Assembly (NCBI RefSeq): GCF_018324205.1
Contig: NZ_AP023356.1
Coordinates: 2,931,501 to 2,995,500, forward strand
Origin: Actinoplanes ianthinogenes
GTDB taxonomy: Bacteria; Actinomycetota; Actinomycetes; Mycobacteriales; Micromonosporaceae
DNA: 64,000 nucleotides
Reading direction: 5' to 3'
In this document: positions 34,607-43,752 of the stretch, piece by piece
Layout: every line of letters starts with the position of its first letter
How positions within the stretch are numbered: position 1 is the first letter of the stretch
The notes under the pieces: generated by a model
Told to the model about the DNA's origin: nothing
The model's database searches: none
The model's input: only the letters and a program-made list of their open reading frames with translations
Position numbers and translations under genes: made by a program

Positions 34607-35412
34607 CGGTCCTTGTCGCTCCACCGGAAGGTCACCAGGCACAACACCAATCCGATCACACACCAGGCGCCGAGCACCATCGCGATCCGGCCCAGTTCCC
34701 AGGAACCGGTCACCTCGAACTGCTTCATGCTGTCCGGCAGGAACACGTACCGGAAGCCCTGCGCCATCCACTTGACCGGGAACAGCGAGGCGACGGTGAT
34801 CAGCCAGGAGGGCAGCAGGGTGATCGGGGTGATGAAGACGCCCGAGATGAACTGGAGGAACACCACCGGCACGTTGAGGATCGCGCCGGCGTTGCGGGCG
34901 TGCTTGACGATCCCGCTGACCGCGACGCCGAGCAGGGTGCAGGCGATCACCGACAGCACGAACAGCCAGGCGAACGTGGCCCAGTGGCTCGCGTCCGGCA
35001 GCGGCATGTCGAAGGCCAGGACGCCGACCAGGAGCAGCAGCACGACCTCGGACACCGCCAGGACCAGGACCAGCATCAGCTTGCCGGCCAGGTAGGACAC
35101 CACCGGCAGCGGGGTGCCCCGCAGCCGCTTGAGCGTGCCGTCCTCGCGGTCCATCGCCAGGCCCGCGCCCATCGTCACGAACCCGGTGGTCAGGACGCCG
35201 TAAGCGATCATGCTGGCCGCGTAGACCTGGCTGGCACTCACCCCGGTCTCCTCGTAGGACTGGCCGAAGATCGTGCCGAACAGCAGCAGGAGCATCGCCG
35301 GGAAGAGGAAGGTGAAGATCACCGAGGTGCGGTCGCGGAGGAATTGGAGGACCTCCACGTGGCCGCGGGCCAGACTCATCTTCGTCGGCGAGCCCAGGCG
35401 AGTCGTCGTCAT
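34603..35412 (-). CDS. ABC-2 type permease
   Basis: A 269-residue integral membrane subunit with six transmembrane helices in the ABC-2/DrrB arrangement. An N-terminal helix precedes AMLLLLFGTIFGQSYEE, then the conserved block MDREDGTLKRLRGTPLPVVSYLAGK, and the last helix ends with the typical short tail. It partners the ATPase just upstream, whose stop it overlaps. The exported compound is unknown; a drug, lipid or peptide is likely given the adjacent two-component system. Confidence 0.9.
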   Translation of the reverse strand: MTTTRLGSPTKMSLARGHVEVLQFLRDRTSVIFTFLFPAMLLLLFGTIFGQSYEETGVSASQVYAASMIAYGVLTTGFVTMGAGLAMDREDGTLKRLRGTPLPVVSYLAGKLMLVLVLAVSEVVLLLLVGVLAFDMPLPDASHWATFAWLFVLSVIACTLLGVAVSGIVKHARNAGAILNVPVVFLQFISGVFITPITLLPSWLITVASLFPVKWMAQGFRYVFLPDSMKQFEVTGSWELGRIAMVLGAWCVIGLVLCLVTFRWSDKDR

Positions 35413-36245
35413 CGGTTCGCTCCGATCAGGGTGAGGTAGGTGTCCTCGAGGGTGGGCCGGGTGATCGTCAGGGTGCGCAGGTCGACGTCGCTCGCGACCA
35501 GCCTGCGCAGCAGGTCACCGGGGTCGGCGTGCTCTTCGGTACGCGTACGCCCGCCCTCCTGCCAGCTGACCTTGGACCCCGCCGCGGCCCGTCCGCCGAG
35601 CGTGGCCGGGGTGCCCTCGGCGACGATCCGCCCGTCGGCGAGCACCGCGAGCCGGTCGGCGAGCGCCTCCGCCTCGTCCAGGTAGTGGGTGGTGAGCAGG
35701 ATCGTGGTGCCGTCCCCGGCCAGGGTCCGGATCAGCTCCCAGAACTGCCGGCGTGCCTCCGGGTCGAAACCGGTCGTCGGCTCGTCGAGGAAGAGCAGCT
35801 CGGGCCGCCCGACGATGCCCAGCGCCACGTCCACGCGGCGCCGCTGGCCGCCGGAGAGCGTACGGATCTTGCTGCGTTTCTTGGCCGTCAGGCCGACCAG
35901 CTCGATGACCTCGTCGGCCTTGCGCGGCTCGGGGTAGAAGCCGGCCACGTGCCGGACCATCTCGGTGACGGTGAGGTCGGCGGCGTCGGCGGCGTCCTGG
36001 AGCACGATCCCGATCCGGCTCCGCCAGGCGCGCCCGGCCGAGCCCGGGTCCTCGCCGAGCACCCGCACGTCCCCGGCGGTCCGGCGCCGGTGCCCCTCGA
36101 GGATCTCGACGCTCGTGGTCTTGCCGGCGCCGTTCGGGCCGAGCAGCGCGAAGATCTCACCCCGGGCGACGACCAGGTCGATGCCGCGGACCGCTTCCTT
36201 GTCCTTGTAGGTCTTCCGGAGACCGGTTACCTCGATGGCTTCCAT
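35409..36245 (-). CDS. ABC transporter ATP-binding protein (DrrA-like)
   Basis: A 278-residue ATPase. Walker A is LLGPNGAGKTT, signature TLSGGQRRRVDVALG, Walker B LLFLDEPTTGFDPEAR, and the H-loop TTHYLDEAE. A C-terminal extension (about 205-278) resembles the regulatory domain of DrrA-type subunits, which are dedicated to ABC-2 permeases. ATG at 36245 fits the family N-terminus MEAIEVTGLRKTY; an upstream GTG is possible. It overlaps the permease by ATGA. Confidence 0.92.
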   Translation of the reverse strand: MEAIEVTGLRKTYKDKEAVRGIDLVVARGEIFALLGPNGAGKTTSVEILEGHRRRTAGDVRVLGEDPGSAGRAWRSRIGIVLQDAADAADLTVTEMVRHVAGFYPEPRKADEVIELVGLTAKKRSKIRTLSGGQRRRVDVALGIVGRPELLFLDEPTTGFDPEARRQFWELIRTLAGDGTTILLTTHYLDEAEALADRLAVLADGRIVAEGTPATLGGRAAAGSKVSWQEGGRTRTEEHADPGDLLRRLVASDVDLRTLTITRPTLEDTYLTLIGANR

Positions 36246-36329
36246 ACCGACGATCGTCGCTGTCCGGGCCACCCCGGCGCGACGACCGCGCGGCGGTCAT
36301 CGGTTGTCCACCGATCGATGGACAGCCGC

Positions 36330-37091
36330 TCACTCCCAGCGGAACTTCTTGGCGGCGAGGGCCGGCCAGACGATCGCCCAGGCGGCCAGGGCCAGCCAGA
36401 TCGACAGTGGGATGCTGCCACCGTCGAGCAGGGTGTCGCGCAGCGCCTGGGCGTGCGCGGCGAGCGGCAGCAGGAACCAGCCGACGGTCCCCAGGTCCGG
36501 CGCGGCGAACATGATGCCGCCGACCGAGAGCATCAGCACGTAGATGAGGGTGGCCGCGCCGGTCGTCGTCTCCGGTTTGAGCACGCTGGCCAGCAGCAGC
36601 GCGAGCCCGCTGTACCCGGCCGCGGCCAGTACGGTCACCCCGGCGGCCGGCAGGACCTCGCTCAGCTCCGGCCGCCACCCGACCGCCACGCCGACCAGGC
36701 CCAGGACGAGCACCTGGAGCACGATCTGCGCCAGGACCGCGGCGGTCTTGGCGAGCAGCAGCCCGGGGCGGGTGAGCGGGGAGGCGCCGAGCCTTTTCAG
36801 TACGCCGTAACTGCGCTCGTACCCGGTGGTGATCGCCTGGCCGGTGAAGGCCGTGGACATCACGGTCAGCGCGAGCACCCCGGGCACCACGAAACCCAGG
36901 CGGTCGTCGGTCGGCAGGTTGGTGGCGTGCGTCAGGCCGGCGCCGAGCAGGACCAGCAACGGCACGCCCATCGCCAGCACCACGGCCTCGCCGCGGCGCG
37001 CGGTGAGCAGCAGCTCCATCCGGATCTGCTTGCCGATGACGGTGCGCATCGGGGCCCGGCCGGGTGCCGGGGCGAAGGTTCCGGCGCTCAC
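36330..37091 (-). CDS. ABC-2 type permease (second transporter)
   Basis: A 253-residue membrane protein with six helices, of the ABC-2 family: the TARRGEAVVLAMGVPLLVLLGAG entry region, TGYERSYGVLKRLGASPLTR (the conserved cytosolic loop), then four more helices ending in AAKKFRWE. The GTG start at 37091 overlaps the TGA of the ATPase gene (GTGA), showing coupling. It ends 85 bases before the second ATPase gene of the cluster. Confidence 0.88.
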   Translation of the reverse strand: MSAGTFAPAPGRAPMRTVIGKQIRMELLLTARRGEAVVLAMGVPLLVLLGAGLTHATNLPTDDRLGFVVPGVLALTVMSTAFTGQAITTGYERSYGVLKRLGASPLTRPGLLLAKTAAVLAQIVLQVLVLGLVGVAVGWRPELSEVLPAAGVTVLAAAGYSGLALLLASVLKPETTTGAATLIYVLMLSVGGIMFAAPDLGTVGWFLLPLAAHAQALRDTLLDGGSIPLSIWLALAAWAIVWPALAAKKFRWE

Positions 37092-38017
37092 TTGGCGGCT
37101 CCCACCGTGTGCTGCGAGGTCAGGGACAGGTAGACGTCTTCCAGGGTGCGGCGGCGGCTGCTCACCGCGGTGACGTGGGCGCCCGCCGCGGCGAACCGGC
37201 CGAGCACGTCGGCGAGGGCCCGGGTGTCCAGGGCGCCGGAGATCGAGTACTCCCCCGGCGAGGTCTCGGCGACCTCGTGGACACCCTGGAGCACGGTTAG
37301 GTCCAGGCCCGGGTCGGCACGGACCTCCAGCAGGTCGATGCCGGCCGCCGCGGTCAGCTCGGCCGGCGTGCCGGTGGCCGCCACCTGGCCGGACCGCATG
37401 ATCACCACGTCGTCGGCGAGGCGCTCCGCCTCGTCCAGCAGGTGCGTGGTGAGCAGCACCGACACACCGTCGGCGCGCAGCTCCTCGATCAGCTGCCAGG
37501 TGGTGTGCCGGGCCTCGGTGTCCATGCCGGCCGTCGGCTCGTCGAGGAAGACCAGCTCGGGGCGGCCGACCAGGGCGACCGCGAGGCTGAGCCGCTGCTG
37601 CTCGCCGCCGGAGAGCCGCCGGAACCGGGTTTTCTCGACCTTGCGCAGCCCGAGGCGGTCGAGCAGCATCTCCGGGTCCAGCGGGTTCGCCGCGAACGAG
37701 GCGAACAGCCGGAGGATCTCGCCGGCCGCGGCCCACGGGTAGACGCCGCCGGACTGAAGCATGATGCCCAGGCGCGGCATCAGGGCGTCGTGCTCGGCGA
37801 CCGGGTCCATCCCGAGGATGCGGGCGGTGCCGGCGTCCGGTTTCCGGAAGCCCTCACAGACCTGGAGCAGGCTGGTCTTGCCGGCGCCGTTGTGTCCCAG
37901 CAGGGCGAGCACCCGCCCGCGCGGGGCGCTGAGCGACACCCCGTCGACGGCTGTGGTGTCGCCGTAACGCACCACGACGTCCCGTACCTCGACCGCGGCC
38001 ACGTCGCCACCCACCAT
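37088..38017 (-). CDS. ABC transporter ATP-binding protein (second transporter)
   Basis: A 309-residue ATPase with Walker [12 protein letters not shown], signature [16 protein letters not shown], Walker [17 protein letters not shown] and H-loop TTHLLDEAE. It also has a C-terminal segment of about 85 residues seen in DrrA-like subunits. ATG at 38017 follows ggcggaac; earlier frames have no support. It heads the minus-strand cluster and its stop overlaps the permease start. Two ABC-2 pumps in series suggest resistance to, or export of, more than one compound. Confidence 0.9.
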   Translation of the reverse strand: MVGGDVAAVEVRDVVVRYGDTTAVDGVSLSAPRGRVLALLGHNGAGKTSLLQVCEGFRKPDAGTARILGMDPVAEHDALMPRLGIMLQSGGVYPWAAAGEILRLFASFAANPLDPEMLLDRLGLRKVEKTRFRRLSGGEQQRLSLAVALVGRPELVFLDEPTAGMDTEARHTTWQLIEELRADGVSVLLTTHLLDEAERLADDVVIMRSGQVAATGTPAELTAAAGIDLLEVRADPGLDLTVLQGVHEVAETSPGEYSISGALDTRALADVLGRFAAAGAHVTAVSSRRRTLEDVYLSLTSQHTVGAAK

Positions 38018-38126
38018 GAGTTCCGCCCATCCGATCCGCCTCCGGCCACCATACGGCGACCTCCCCCCGCCCCTGTCCGGGGCAGGCCCCGGATGGTTTC
38101 GCTCACTCGCCGGTAGGGTTCCCGGC

Positions 38127-38594
38127 ATGGCGGAGCTGACCCGGGTCGTGGAGATCTACACCGACGGGGCCTGCGTGCCGAATCCGGGGCCCGGCGGCTG
38201 GGGCGCGGTGCTGCGCTGGGGCACGGCGGAGAAGGATCTGTGCGGCGGTGAGGCCACCCCGACCACCAACAACCGGATGGAGCTGACCGCTCCGATCCGC
38301 GCGCTGGAGACGCTGAACCGCGCCCCGCTGGTCGTCGACATCTACACCGACAGCGTCTACGTCCGCGACGGCATCACCAAGTGGATCCGCGGCTGGCGGG
38401 CCAACGGCTGGCAGACCGCCTCCCGCCAGCCGGTCAAGAACGTCGACCTGTGGATGCGCCTGGACGAGGTGGTCCGCAAGCACGAGGTCCGCTGGCACTG
38501 GGTGAAGGGGCACGCCGGCCACCCGGAGAACGAGCGGGCCGACCGCCTGGCCGCCCGTGGCCTCCAGGAAGCCGTGGCCGCCGCCAAGCTCTGA
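38127..38594 (+). CDS. rnhA: Ribonuclease HI
   Basis: A 155-residue RNase H that removes RNA from RNA-DNA hybrids. The catalytic carboxylates are present: Asp in YTDGAC, Glu in [13 protein letters not shown], Asp in IYTDSVYV and Asp near NERADRLA. The basic handle region ([17 protein letters not shown]) and [10 protein letters not shown] with the conserved His are seen as well. Length and layout match the bacterial enzyme. The stop abuts the MarR stop on the other strand with no gap. Confidence 0.95.
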   Translation: MAELTRVVEIYTDGACVPNPGPGGWGAVLRWGTAEKDLCGGEATPTTNNRMELTAPIRALETLNRAPLVVDIYTDSVYVRDGITKWIRGWRANGWQTASRQPVKNVDLWMRLDEVVRKHEVRWHWVKGHAGHPENERADRLAARGLQEAVAAAKL

Positions 38595-39017
38595 TCAGCC
38601 CGGCGCCGCACGGGTGGACAGGGCGACGAGCGCACGCAGGAACGCGTCCCGCTCCCCCGCCGGCAGGTCCCCGAGAAGTTCCGCTTCGGCCTCCCGGATC
38701 TCCCCCTGCACCGCGAGATGCAGAGCCCGTCCCTTCGCGGTCAGCCCGAGCAGCCGAACCCGGCGATCGGCCGGATCCGGCTCCCGCTCGATGAGCGACC
38801 GCGCCTGAAGGTCGTCGAGGATCGGGATGAGCCGGGTCTTGTCCGCGCCGATGCTCGCCGCCAGCGCCGCCTGGGTCCGCACCGACCCCCCGGCCAGCCC
38901 GTTCAGCACGACGTAGGCCCACATCGACAGCCCGTGCCGGCCCAGAATCGGCTGCTCCATGGCGATCAGCCGCCGCCCCAGCCGCGCCACCATCGCCCCG
39001 AGATCGTCCCGCTCCAC
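38595..39017 (-). CDS. MarR family transcriptional regulator
   Basis: A 140-residue winged-helix regulator: helical dimer part, then the wHTH with ALAASIGADKTRLIPILDDLQARSLIEREPDPADRR, including the wing DPADRRVRL. The GTG at 39017 is the only in-frame start giving a full N-terminus. It diverges from the TIGR03086 gene at 39080, its possible target. The ligand is unknown. Confidence 0.87.
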   Translation of the reverse strand: MERDDLGAMVARLGRRLIAMEQPILGRHGLSMWAYVVLNGLAGGSVRTQAALAASIGADKTRLIPILDDLQARSLIEREPDPADRRVRLLGLTAKGRALHLAVQGEIREAEAELLGDLPAGERDAFLRALVALSTRAAPG

Positions 39018-39079
39018 CCGCGCAGCTTTTCACGTCCCGCGGGCTTGACCAATCGTAAGCGAGAGTAGATGGTAGGCGG

Positions 39080-39673
39080 ATGCACACGATTACCGAGGAC
39101 CTCCGCCCGATCCATGCCGCAGCCGTCCGCGCCACCGTCGCTCTCGTCGCCCGGGCCACCCCGGCCGACCTGGCCCAGCCGACCCCGTGCGCGGGGTGGG
39201 ACCTGGCCGCCCTGCTGGCGCACATGACCGCCCAGCACCATGGCTTCGCCGCGGCCGCCCGGGGCCACGGCGCCGACGTCTCCTTCTGGACACCGGAGCC
39301 GATCGGCGCCGACTTCGCCGACCGCTACGCCGACGCCGTCACCACCGTCCTCGACGCCTTCGCCGAGCCGGACGTCCTGGACCGCCCGTTCGTCCTGCCC
39401 GAGTTCAGCACCGACCGCACCTTCCCCGGCCGCCTCGCCCTCACGTTCCACCTGGTCGACTACGTGGTCCACGGCTGGGACGTCGCCCGATCCCTGGGCC
39501 TGCCCTACCGTCCGGAGCCGGAGATCCTGGCCGCCACGCTCCCGATCGCCCGCGCCGTCCCCGACGACGCGAGTCGGCTGGCTCCCGGCGCCGCCTTCGC
39601 CCCCGCCCGGCCGGTCCCGCCCGGCAGCGGCCCGCTGGCCGAGATCCTGCTGCTCCTCGGCCGCTGCCCCTGA
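39080..39673 (+). CDS. TIGR03086 family (mycothiol-dependent-type) metal-binding protein
   Basis: A 197-residue protein of the DinB-like superfamily subgroup TIGR03086. The N-terminal block LAQPTPCAGWDLAALLAHM carries the first His, and LTFHLVDYVVHGWDVARSLG carries the other two metal-binding His. In actinobacteria these proteins are often tied to mycothiol-dependent reactions, but the substrate of this group is not known. It is divergent from the MarR gene, which may regulate it. Confidence 0.85.
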   Translation: MHTITEDLRPIHAAAVRATVALVARATPADLAQPTPCAGWDLAALLAHMTAQHHGFAAAARGHGADVSFWTPEPIGADFADRYADAVTTVLDAFAEPDVLDRPFVLPEFSTDRTFPGRLALTFHLVDYVVHGWDVARSLGLPYRPEPEILAATLPIARAVPDDASRLAPGAAFAPARPVPPGSGPLAEILLLLGRCP

Positions 39674-39715
39674 TCCCGGCCTGGGGCCGACTCGGCGTCC
39701 TTCTACGGTTTCCTC

Positions 39716-40579
39716 GTGATCGATGAGGAGATGCCGCCGACCACCGCACTCATCCAGCGGGTCCTCGCAGCGGCCGCCGAGGTTCTGATCGTCGAGGCGC
39801 CGCCGGACAAGGTCGACGACCCGGACGCCGCTCGCCTGACGGTGACCGGCGCCCGGATCGACGAGCTGTCCCGTCTGCTCGCCATCGAGGACGGCGGCAA
39901 CGGTGACCGATGCCGGTGTCGCGGCTGGCCGACGATCCTGGTCCGCGACGCGGGCGGTGCCGAGATCGCCCGGTGGAGCCTGCACCACCAGACCGGCATC
40001 CGCGCCATGGGTGACAGTGACGCCGACCTGCTCGACGGCCGGGCCTTGAGCGGGTGGCTCGCCCAGCACGGCCTGACCGGCTCGTTGCGGATGGAGCAGC
40101 GGCTGGCCGAACAGGAGACGAAGCGGGCGGACCGTCGCCTCCGATGGCTGCGGGCCGCGCCCCCCGGTCTCGCCGAGGCGGCTGAGCCCGTGTCACGCTC
40201 CGAGGAGGACGCAGAGGAGCGGCTGGCCGCGCTGGTGGCCCGGCGGTATCCGGACGCGATCGAGCGGATCCGGGCCCTGATCACCTGGGCCGGGTTCTCG
40301 CCGCGGCAGGGCGACGGCGGCACACCCTGGCACGAGCTGGCGCCCCACCGTCTCCTGCTGACCGAGCCGCAGGACCTGATCTTCACCGCGCTGGCCGCGG
40401 CCCCCCTCGGTCCGGCTCAGCTCGACGGGGTAGCCGAGCTGGTCACCGCGCTCGAGTGGAACGAGTCCCCGGTGCCCGAGCCGCTGCGCGCGCAGCTGAT
40501 CGAGCACGTCACTGCCACCGGCACCGACCCGATGAGGTTCCGGATGCGGCACGGTTACGGCCGGCCTAGCGGCGGATGA
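39716..40579 (+). CDS. Hypothetical protein, unknown family
   Basis: A 287-residue soluble protein. The N-terminal part (about 1-115) contains LIVEAPPD, RIDELSRLLAIEDG, a CRCRG motif and WPTILVRD...IARWSLHHQTGIR, like the small uncharacterised sensor-type proteins that read a local value with a gating histidine. The C-terminal part is helical. I recognise no named domain. The start is GTG 39716; an ATG at 39731 is also possible. It overlaps the convergent lipoprotein gene by 14 bases. Confidence 0.6.
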   Translation: MIDEEMPPTTALIQRVLAAAAEVLIVEAPPDKVDDPDAARLTVTGARIDELSRLLAIEDGGNGDRCRCRGWPTILVRDAGGAEIARWSLHHQTGIRAMGDSDADLLDGRALSGWLAQHGLTGSLRMEQRLAEQETKRADRRLRWLRAAPPGLAEAAEPVSRSEEDAEERLAALVARRYPDAIERIRALITWAGFSPRQGDGGTPWHELAPHRLLLTEPQDLIFTALAAAPLGPAQLDGVAELVTALEWNESPVPEPLRAQLIEHVTATGTDPMRFRMRHGYGRPSGG

Positions 40580-41816
40580 ACTGGTCGGCCGCGAGGGCCA
40601 AGTCGGCCTGGAGGGTGCGCTGGTCGCGCCGGACGGCGTAGGCCGTCAGCGCCGCGTTGATCGCGTTCTGCCAGGGCTGGGAGCAGGCCGAGCCGTGCGC
40701 GCAGGACGGGACCGGGGTCGCCGATTTCCAGTCGGCCATGGCGGACTGCTGGTAGGGCGAGAAGCCGGCGGACGGCACGTCGGTGCGGGCCGGGATCGAG
40801 CCTTTCGCGGCGTTGAAGGCACGCTGCCCGGCGGCCGAGCCGACGGTCTTGAGCCAGCACTCGGTGCCGGTCAGGTTCAGCGTGCCGGTGGCCATCGTGA
40901 ACGCGTCGGCGAGCCACTGGAAGGTGCCGCCGTTGCCGGGGAAGGTGAACCAGCCGTACCCGGGGAAGCCTTTCGCGGTGAGGTCGGCCGCCTCCCAGTC
41001 GCCCATCAGCTGGTATCCGGCCTTGCCGTCGATCAGCAACCGCTCGGCCTGCGGCCAGTCGAGGCTGTCCCGGTCCGGGTTGCCGTAACTGAGCAGCCGG
41101 GCGAAGTCACCGATCGCCCGGCTCACCGGCGCGCCGGTCCAGTCGGTCTTGCCGGTGAACAGGCCGGCGAATCCCGGCGCGCCCAGGTCGCTGATCAGGA
41201 CCGCCTCCAGCAGCATCAGCTGGGTCCAGTCGCGGCCCAGGGCGAGCGGCGCCTCGACGCCGGCCGCTTTCAGCTTGGCCAGGTCGGCGAGGAAGGCGGG
41301 AAGATCTTTCGGCGGGGCGGTGATCCCGGCGCGGGCCAGGACCGCCGGGTTGGTCCAGACCACGTTGGCGCGGTGGATGTTCGCCGGGACCGAGTAGATC
41401 TTGCCGTTCACCGTGAGGTGGTCGACCAGGCCCGCGGGCAGCGCCTTACGCAGCCCCCAGGTGTCGTAATAGGCCGTCAGATCCTGCACCTGAGCAGCGT
41501 CGATGTAGTCGGTCAGCTCGGCGCCGGCGTGCGCCTGGAAGGTGTCCGGCGGGTCCTTGCGGGCGATCCGCCGGGTCAGCTCCTGTTTCGCGTTGACGCC
41601 CGCGCCGCCGGCCACCGCCCCGTTCTCGAAGCGCTGGCCGGGACAGTCCTGGGTGAACCGGGACACCAGCGCGTCCAGCCCGGCTTTCTCCCCGCCCTCG
41701 GTCCACCAGGTGAACACCTCGACGGTGCTGGGTGCGGGCGGCTCCTGATCACCGCCGGACCCGCAGGCGGCGGCGCCCAGCAGCGCGGCCACTGCGAGAA
41801 CGGCCACCATGCGCAT
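40566..41816 (-). CDS. Extracellular solute-binding lipoprotein (family 1, sugar-type)
   Basis: A 416-residue ABC substrate-binding protein. The lipobox LLGAAACGS gives a diacylglyceryl Cys at about residue 18, and the mature part follows the cluster 1 fold with TVEVFTWWTEGGEKAGL, VWTNPAVLARAGI and a C-terminal helix. Such proteins deliver oligosaccharides. Permease and ATPase genes are not next to it, so it must work with a transporter elsewhere or has been separated from it. The start ATG-rich region MRMVAVLAVAALLG is the natural signal peptide. Confidence 0.87.
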   Translation of the reverse strand: MRMVAVLAVAALLGAAACGSGGDQEPPAPSTVEVFTWWTEGGEKAGLDALVSRFTQDCPGQRFENGAVAGGAGVNAKQELTRRIARKDPPDTFQAHAGAELTDYIDAAQVQDLTAYYDTWGLRKALPAGLVDHLTVNGKIYSVPANIHRANVVWTNPAVLARAGITAPPKDLPAFLADLAKLKAAGVEAPLALGRDWTQLMLLEAVLISDLGAPGFAGLFTGKTDWTGAPVSRAIGDFARLLSYGNPDRDSLDWPQAERLLIDGKAGYQLMGDWEAADLTAKGFPGYGWFTFPGNGGTFQWLADAFTMATGTLNLTGTECWLKTVGSAAGQRAFNAAKGSIPARTDVPSAGFSPYQQSAMADWKSATPVPSCAHGSACSQPWQNAINAALTAYAVRRDQRTLQADLALAADQFIRR

Positions 41817-41829
41817 GCCGCTCAGACTA

Positions 41830-43071
41830 TTACCGAACGCCGCAAAGCGCCGGTCCGGGCAACTCCCGCCGGGCCCGGAAGGGCCCGAAGATCAGGATCA
41901 GGCCGGAGAGCGCGTAGGTCACGGTCATCACGGCGACGGCCGTCCGATTTCCGTACGCGGTAGCCAGCGCCCCACCGAGCACCGCCCCCAGCGGAATCAT
42001 CCCGTAGTTGACGAACTGCATCGCGGTGAGCACCCGTCCCAGCAGTGCCGGCGGCACGTAGGCCTGGCGGAAGCTGCCCACGATCACGTTCCCGGCGACC
42101 ACGGACGCGGCCACCAGCGCGGTCCCGGCGACGAACGGGATCAGCCCGGCTCCCGGCCCGGCGAACGGGATCAGCAGCGACGACACCCCGGCCGCCACCT
42201 TGCAGACGAGCATCGCGCGGGCCGCGCCGAACCGGCCGACCATCAACGGCGCCGCCCCGGCCGCGGCCACCCCGCCCAGTCCGGACGCGGACAGCAGCAG
42301 CCCCACCGTGCCGGTGCCGACGCCCACGTCACGCACCAGGAAGACCACGATGATGGCGGTGTATCCGGTCAGCGCCAGGTTGGCCACGGTGCCGTGCAGC
42401 ATCAGGTTGCGCAGGTACCGATCGTGCAGCAGCCAGCGGACTCCGGCCCGGATCTCGTGGGCCAGGTGCTGCCGGGCCGGCCGGGCGATCGGGCGCTCCG
42501 GGCGCCGGATCAGCGCCAGCCCGAGGAACGAGGCGGCGAAGCTGGCCGCGTCCACGGCCAGGCCGGCGACCGCGCCGGTGACCGCGGCGAGCAGCCCGGC
42601 CAGGGCCGGCCCGGCGATCTGCGCGGCCGAGTCGCTGCCGTGGGTCATCGCGTTCGCCCGGACCAGGTCGCCCGCGGAGAACATGGCGGGCAGGTATCCG
42701 GTGTGCGCGACCTCGAAGAACACCGACGCGATGCCGGTCAGCAGGGCGACCGCGAGCAGGTGGGCGACCGTGAGGTGCCCGAGCCAGGCGGCCACCGGCA
42801 GGCTGGCGACCAGCAACGCGCTGGCCGCGTCGCAGGCCAGCAGCACCGGGCGCTTGGTCATCCGATCGACCCAGGCGCCGGCCGGCAGGCCGATCAGCAA
42901 CCAGGGCACCCAGGCGGCGGCGGTGAGCAGGCTGACCGTGAACGCGTCGGCGTCCAGCACCTGCACGGCGAGCAGCGGGGTCACCACGGCGGCCACCGAA
43001 CTGCCGAGCTTGCTGACCGTGAGCCCGCCCCAGAGCTTGCGGAACTCCGGATCGGCGAGGATGCCCGTCAT
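41830..43071 (-). CDS. MFS efflux transporter
   Basis: A 413-residue transporter with about twelve helices. The conserved MFS loop between helices 2 and 3 is GAWVDRMTKRPV, and the next half has PERPIARP cytosolic loop and GRFGAARAM. It is of the DHA-type exporter kind with no clear substrate. The ATG overlaps the ArsR stop by one base (TGATG), so the regulator and pump are coupled; the pump probably exports the compound sensed by ArsR. Confidence 0.9.
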   Translation of the reverse strand: MTGILADPEFRKLWGGLTVSKLGSSVAAVVTPLLAVQVLDADAFTVSLLTAAAWVPWLLIGLPAGAWVDRMTKRPVLLACDAASALLVASLPVAAWLGHLTVAHLLAVALLTGIASVFFEVAHTGYLPAMFSAGDLVRANAMTHGSDSAAQIAGPALAGLLAAVTGAVAGLAVDAASFAASFLGLALIRRPERPIARPARQHLAHEIRAGVRWLLHDRYLRNLMLHGTVANLALTGYTAIIVVFLVRDVGVGTGTVGLLLSASGLGGVAAAGAAPLMVGRFGAARAMLVCKVAAGVSSLLIPFAGPGAGLIPFVAGTALVAASVVAGNVIVGSFRQAYVPPALLGRVLTAMQFVNYGMIPLGAVLGGALATAYGNRTAVAVMTVTYALSGLILIFGPFRARRELPGPALCGVR

Positions 43072-43607
43072 CACGGCCTCGCCGGGAAGCCGCGGCTCAT
43101 CAGGAAGACCGGCTCGCGATCCTCCCGCTCGGGACGGTTCCGATATTTCAGGACCACGGCCTCCAGCTCGGCGCCGAGCTCGGCCAGCTCCTGCGGGGAC
43201 AGCCGCAGCCAGAAGTCGGCGGCGATCGCGCTGTGCACCCACGGCTCGGTGCGCGAGGCGGGGCTGCCCAGCCAGGTGTTGATCAGGTCGATCTGGCGTT
43301 GCAGGCCGATCGCGTCGGCGGCCTCGGCGGCCTCCGGCGAGAAGTTGGCCGGGTCCCACGTCAGGCGCGGGTCGCCCATCCGCCACCAGTGCTCCTTGCG
43401 GTTGCGGGCCAGCTCCGGGGCCTCCTCGACGAGACCGGCCTCGGCGAGCACCCGCAGGTGGTGGCTGACGTTGGCGACCGCCTGGCCGGTGGCGCGGGCG
43501 AGCGCGCTCGGCATCGAGGGGCCGTCGACGCGCAGGTTGTCGAGGATGCGGCGGCGCAGCGGGTGGGCGACGGCCTTGAGGACGGCCTCGTCGCGAATCT
43601 CTGCCAT
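43071..43607 (-). CDS. ArsR family transcriptional regulator
   Basis: A 178-residue winged-helix repressor. The N-terminal HTH is VLKAVAHPLRRRILDNLR...VANVSHHLRVLAEAGLVEE (about 8-62), longer than SmtB-type sensors, with a C-terminal extension of about 100 residues that forms a ligand or dimer part. No Cys-rich metal site is visible, so an organic ligand is more likely than a metal. An elaborate palindrome lies 12 bases upstream. Confidence 0.9.
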   Translation of the reverse strand: MAEIRDEAVLKAVAHPLRRRILDNLRVDGPSMPSALARATGQAVANVSHHLRVLAEAGLVEEAPELARNRKEHWWRMGDPRLTWDPANFSPEAAEAADAIGLQRQIDLINTWLGSPASRTEPWVHSAIAADFWLRLSPQELAELGAELEAVVLKYRNRPEREDREPVFLMSRGFPARP

Positions 43608-43619
43608 GCCCCCAGCATG

Positions 43620-43657
43620 CTTGGTAAAGAGATGTTGCGCAACAGTTCTTTACCAAG
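43620..43657. promoter_or_regulatory. Nested coaxial palindrome, likely ArsR operator
   Basis: Outer arms CTTGGTAAAGA (43620-43630) and TCTTTACCAAG (43647-43657) share a centre with an inner perfect palindrome TGTTGCGCAACA (43633-43644). It lies between the ArsR-MFS operon and the dioxygenase gene on the opposite strand, so it could control both. Confidence 0.72.
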
Positions 43658-43752
43658 TCGCGCTTATCCGGGGCACAGGCGCACGACAGGGCCCGCACAA
43701 ACGTCGATGTTTCGCTCTCCCGGTCAACGAACCACTGAGGAGGGCGGCACCC

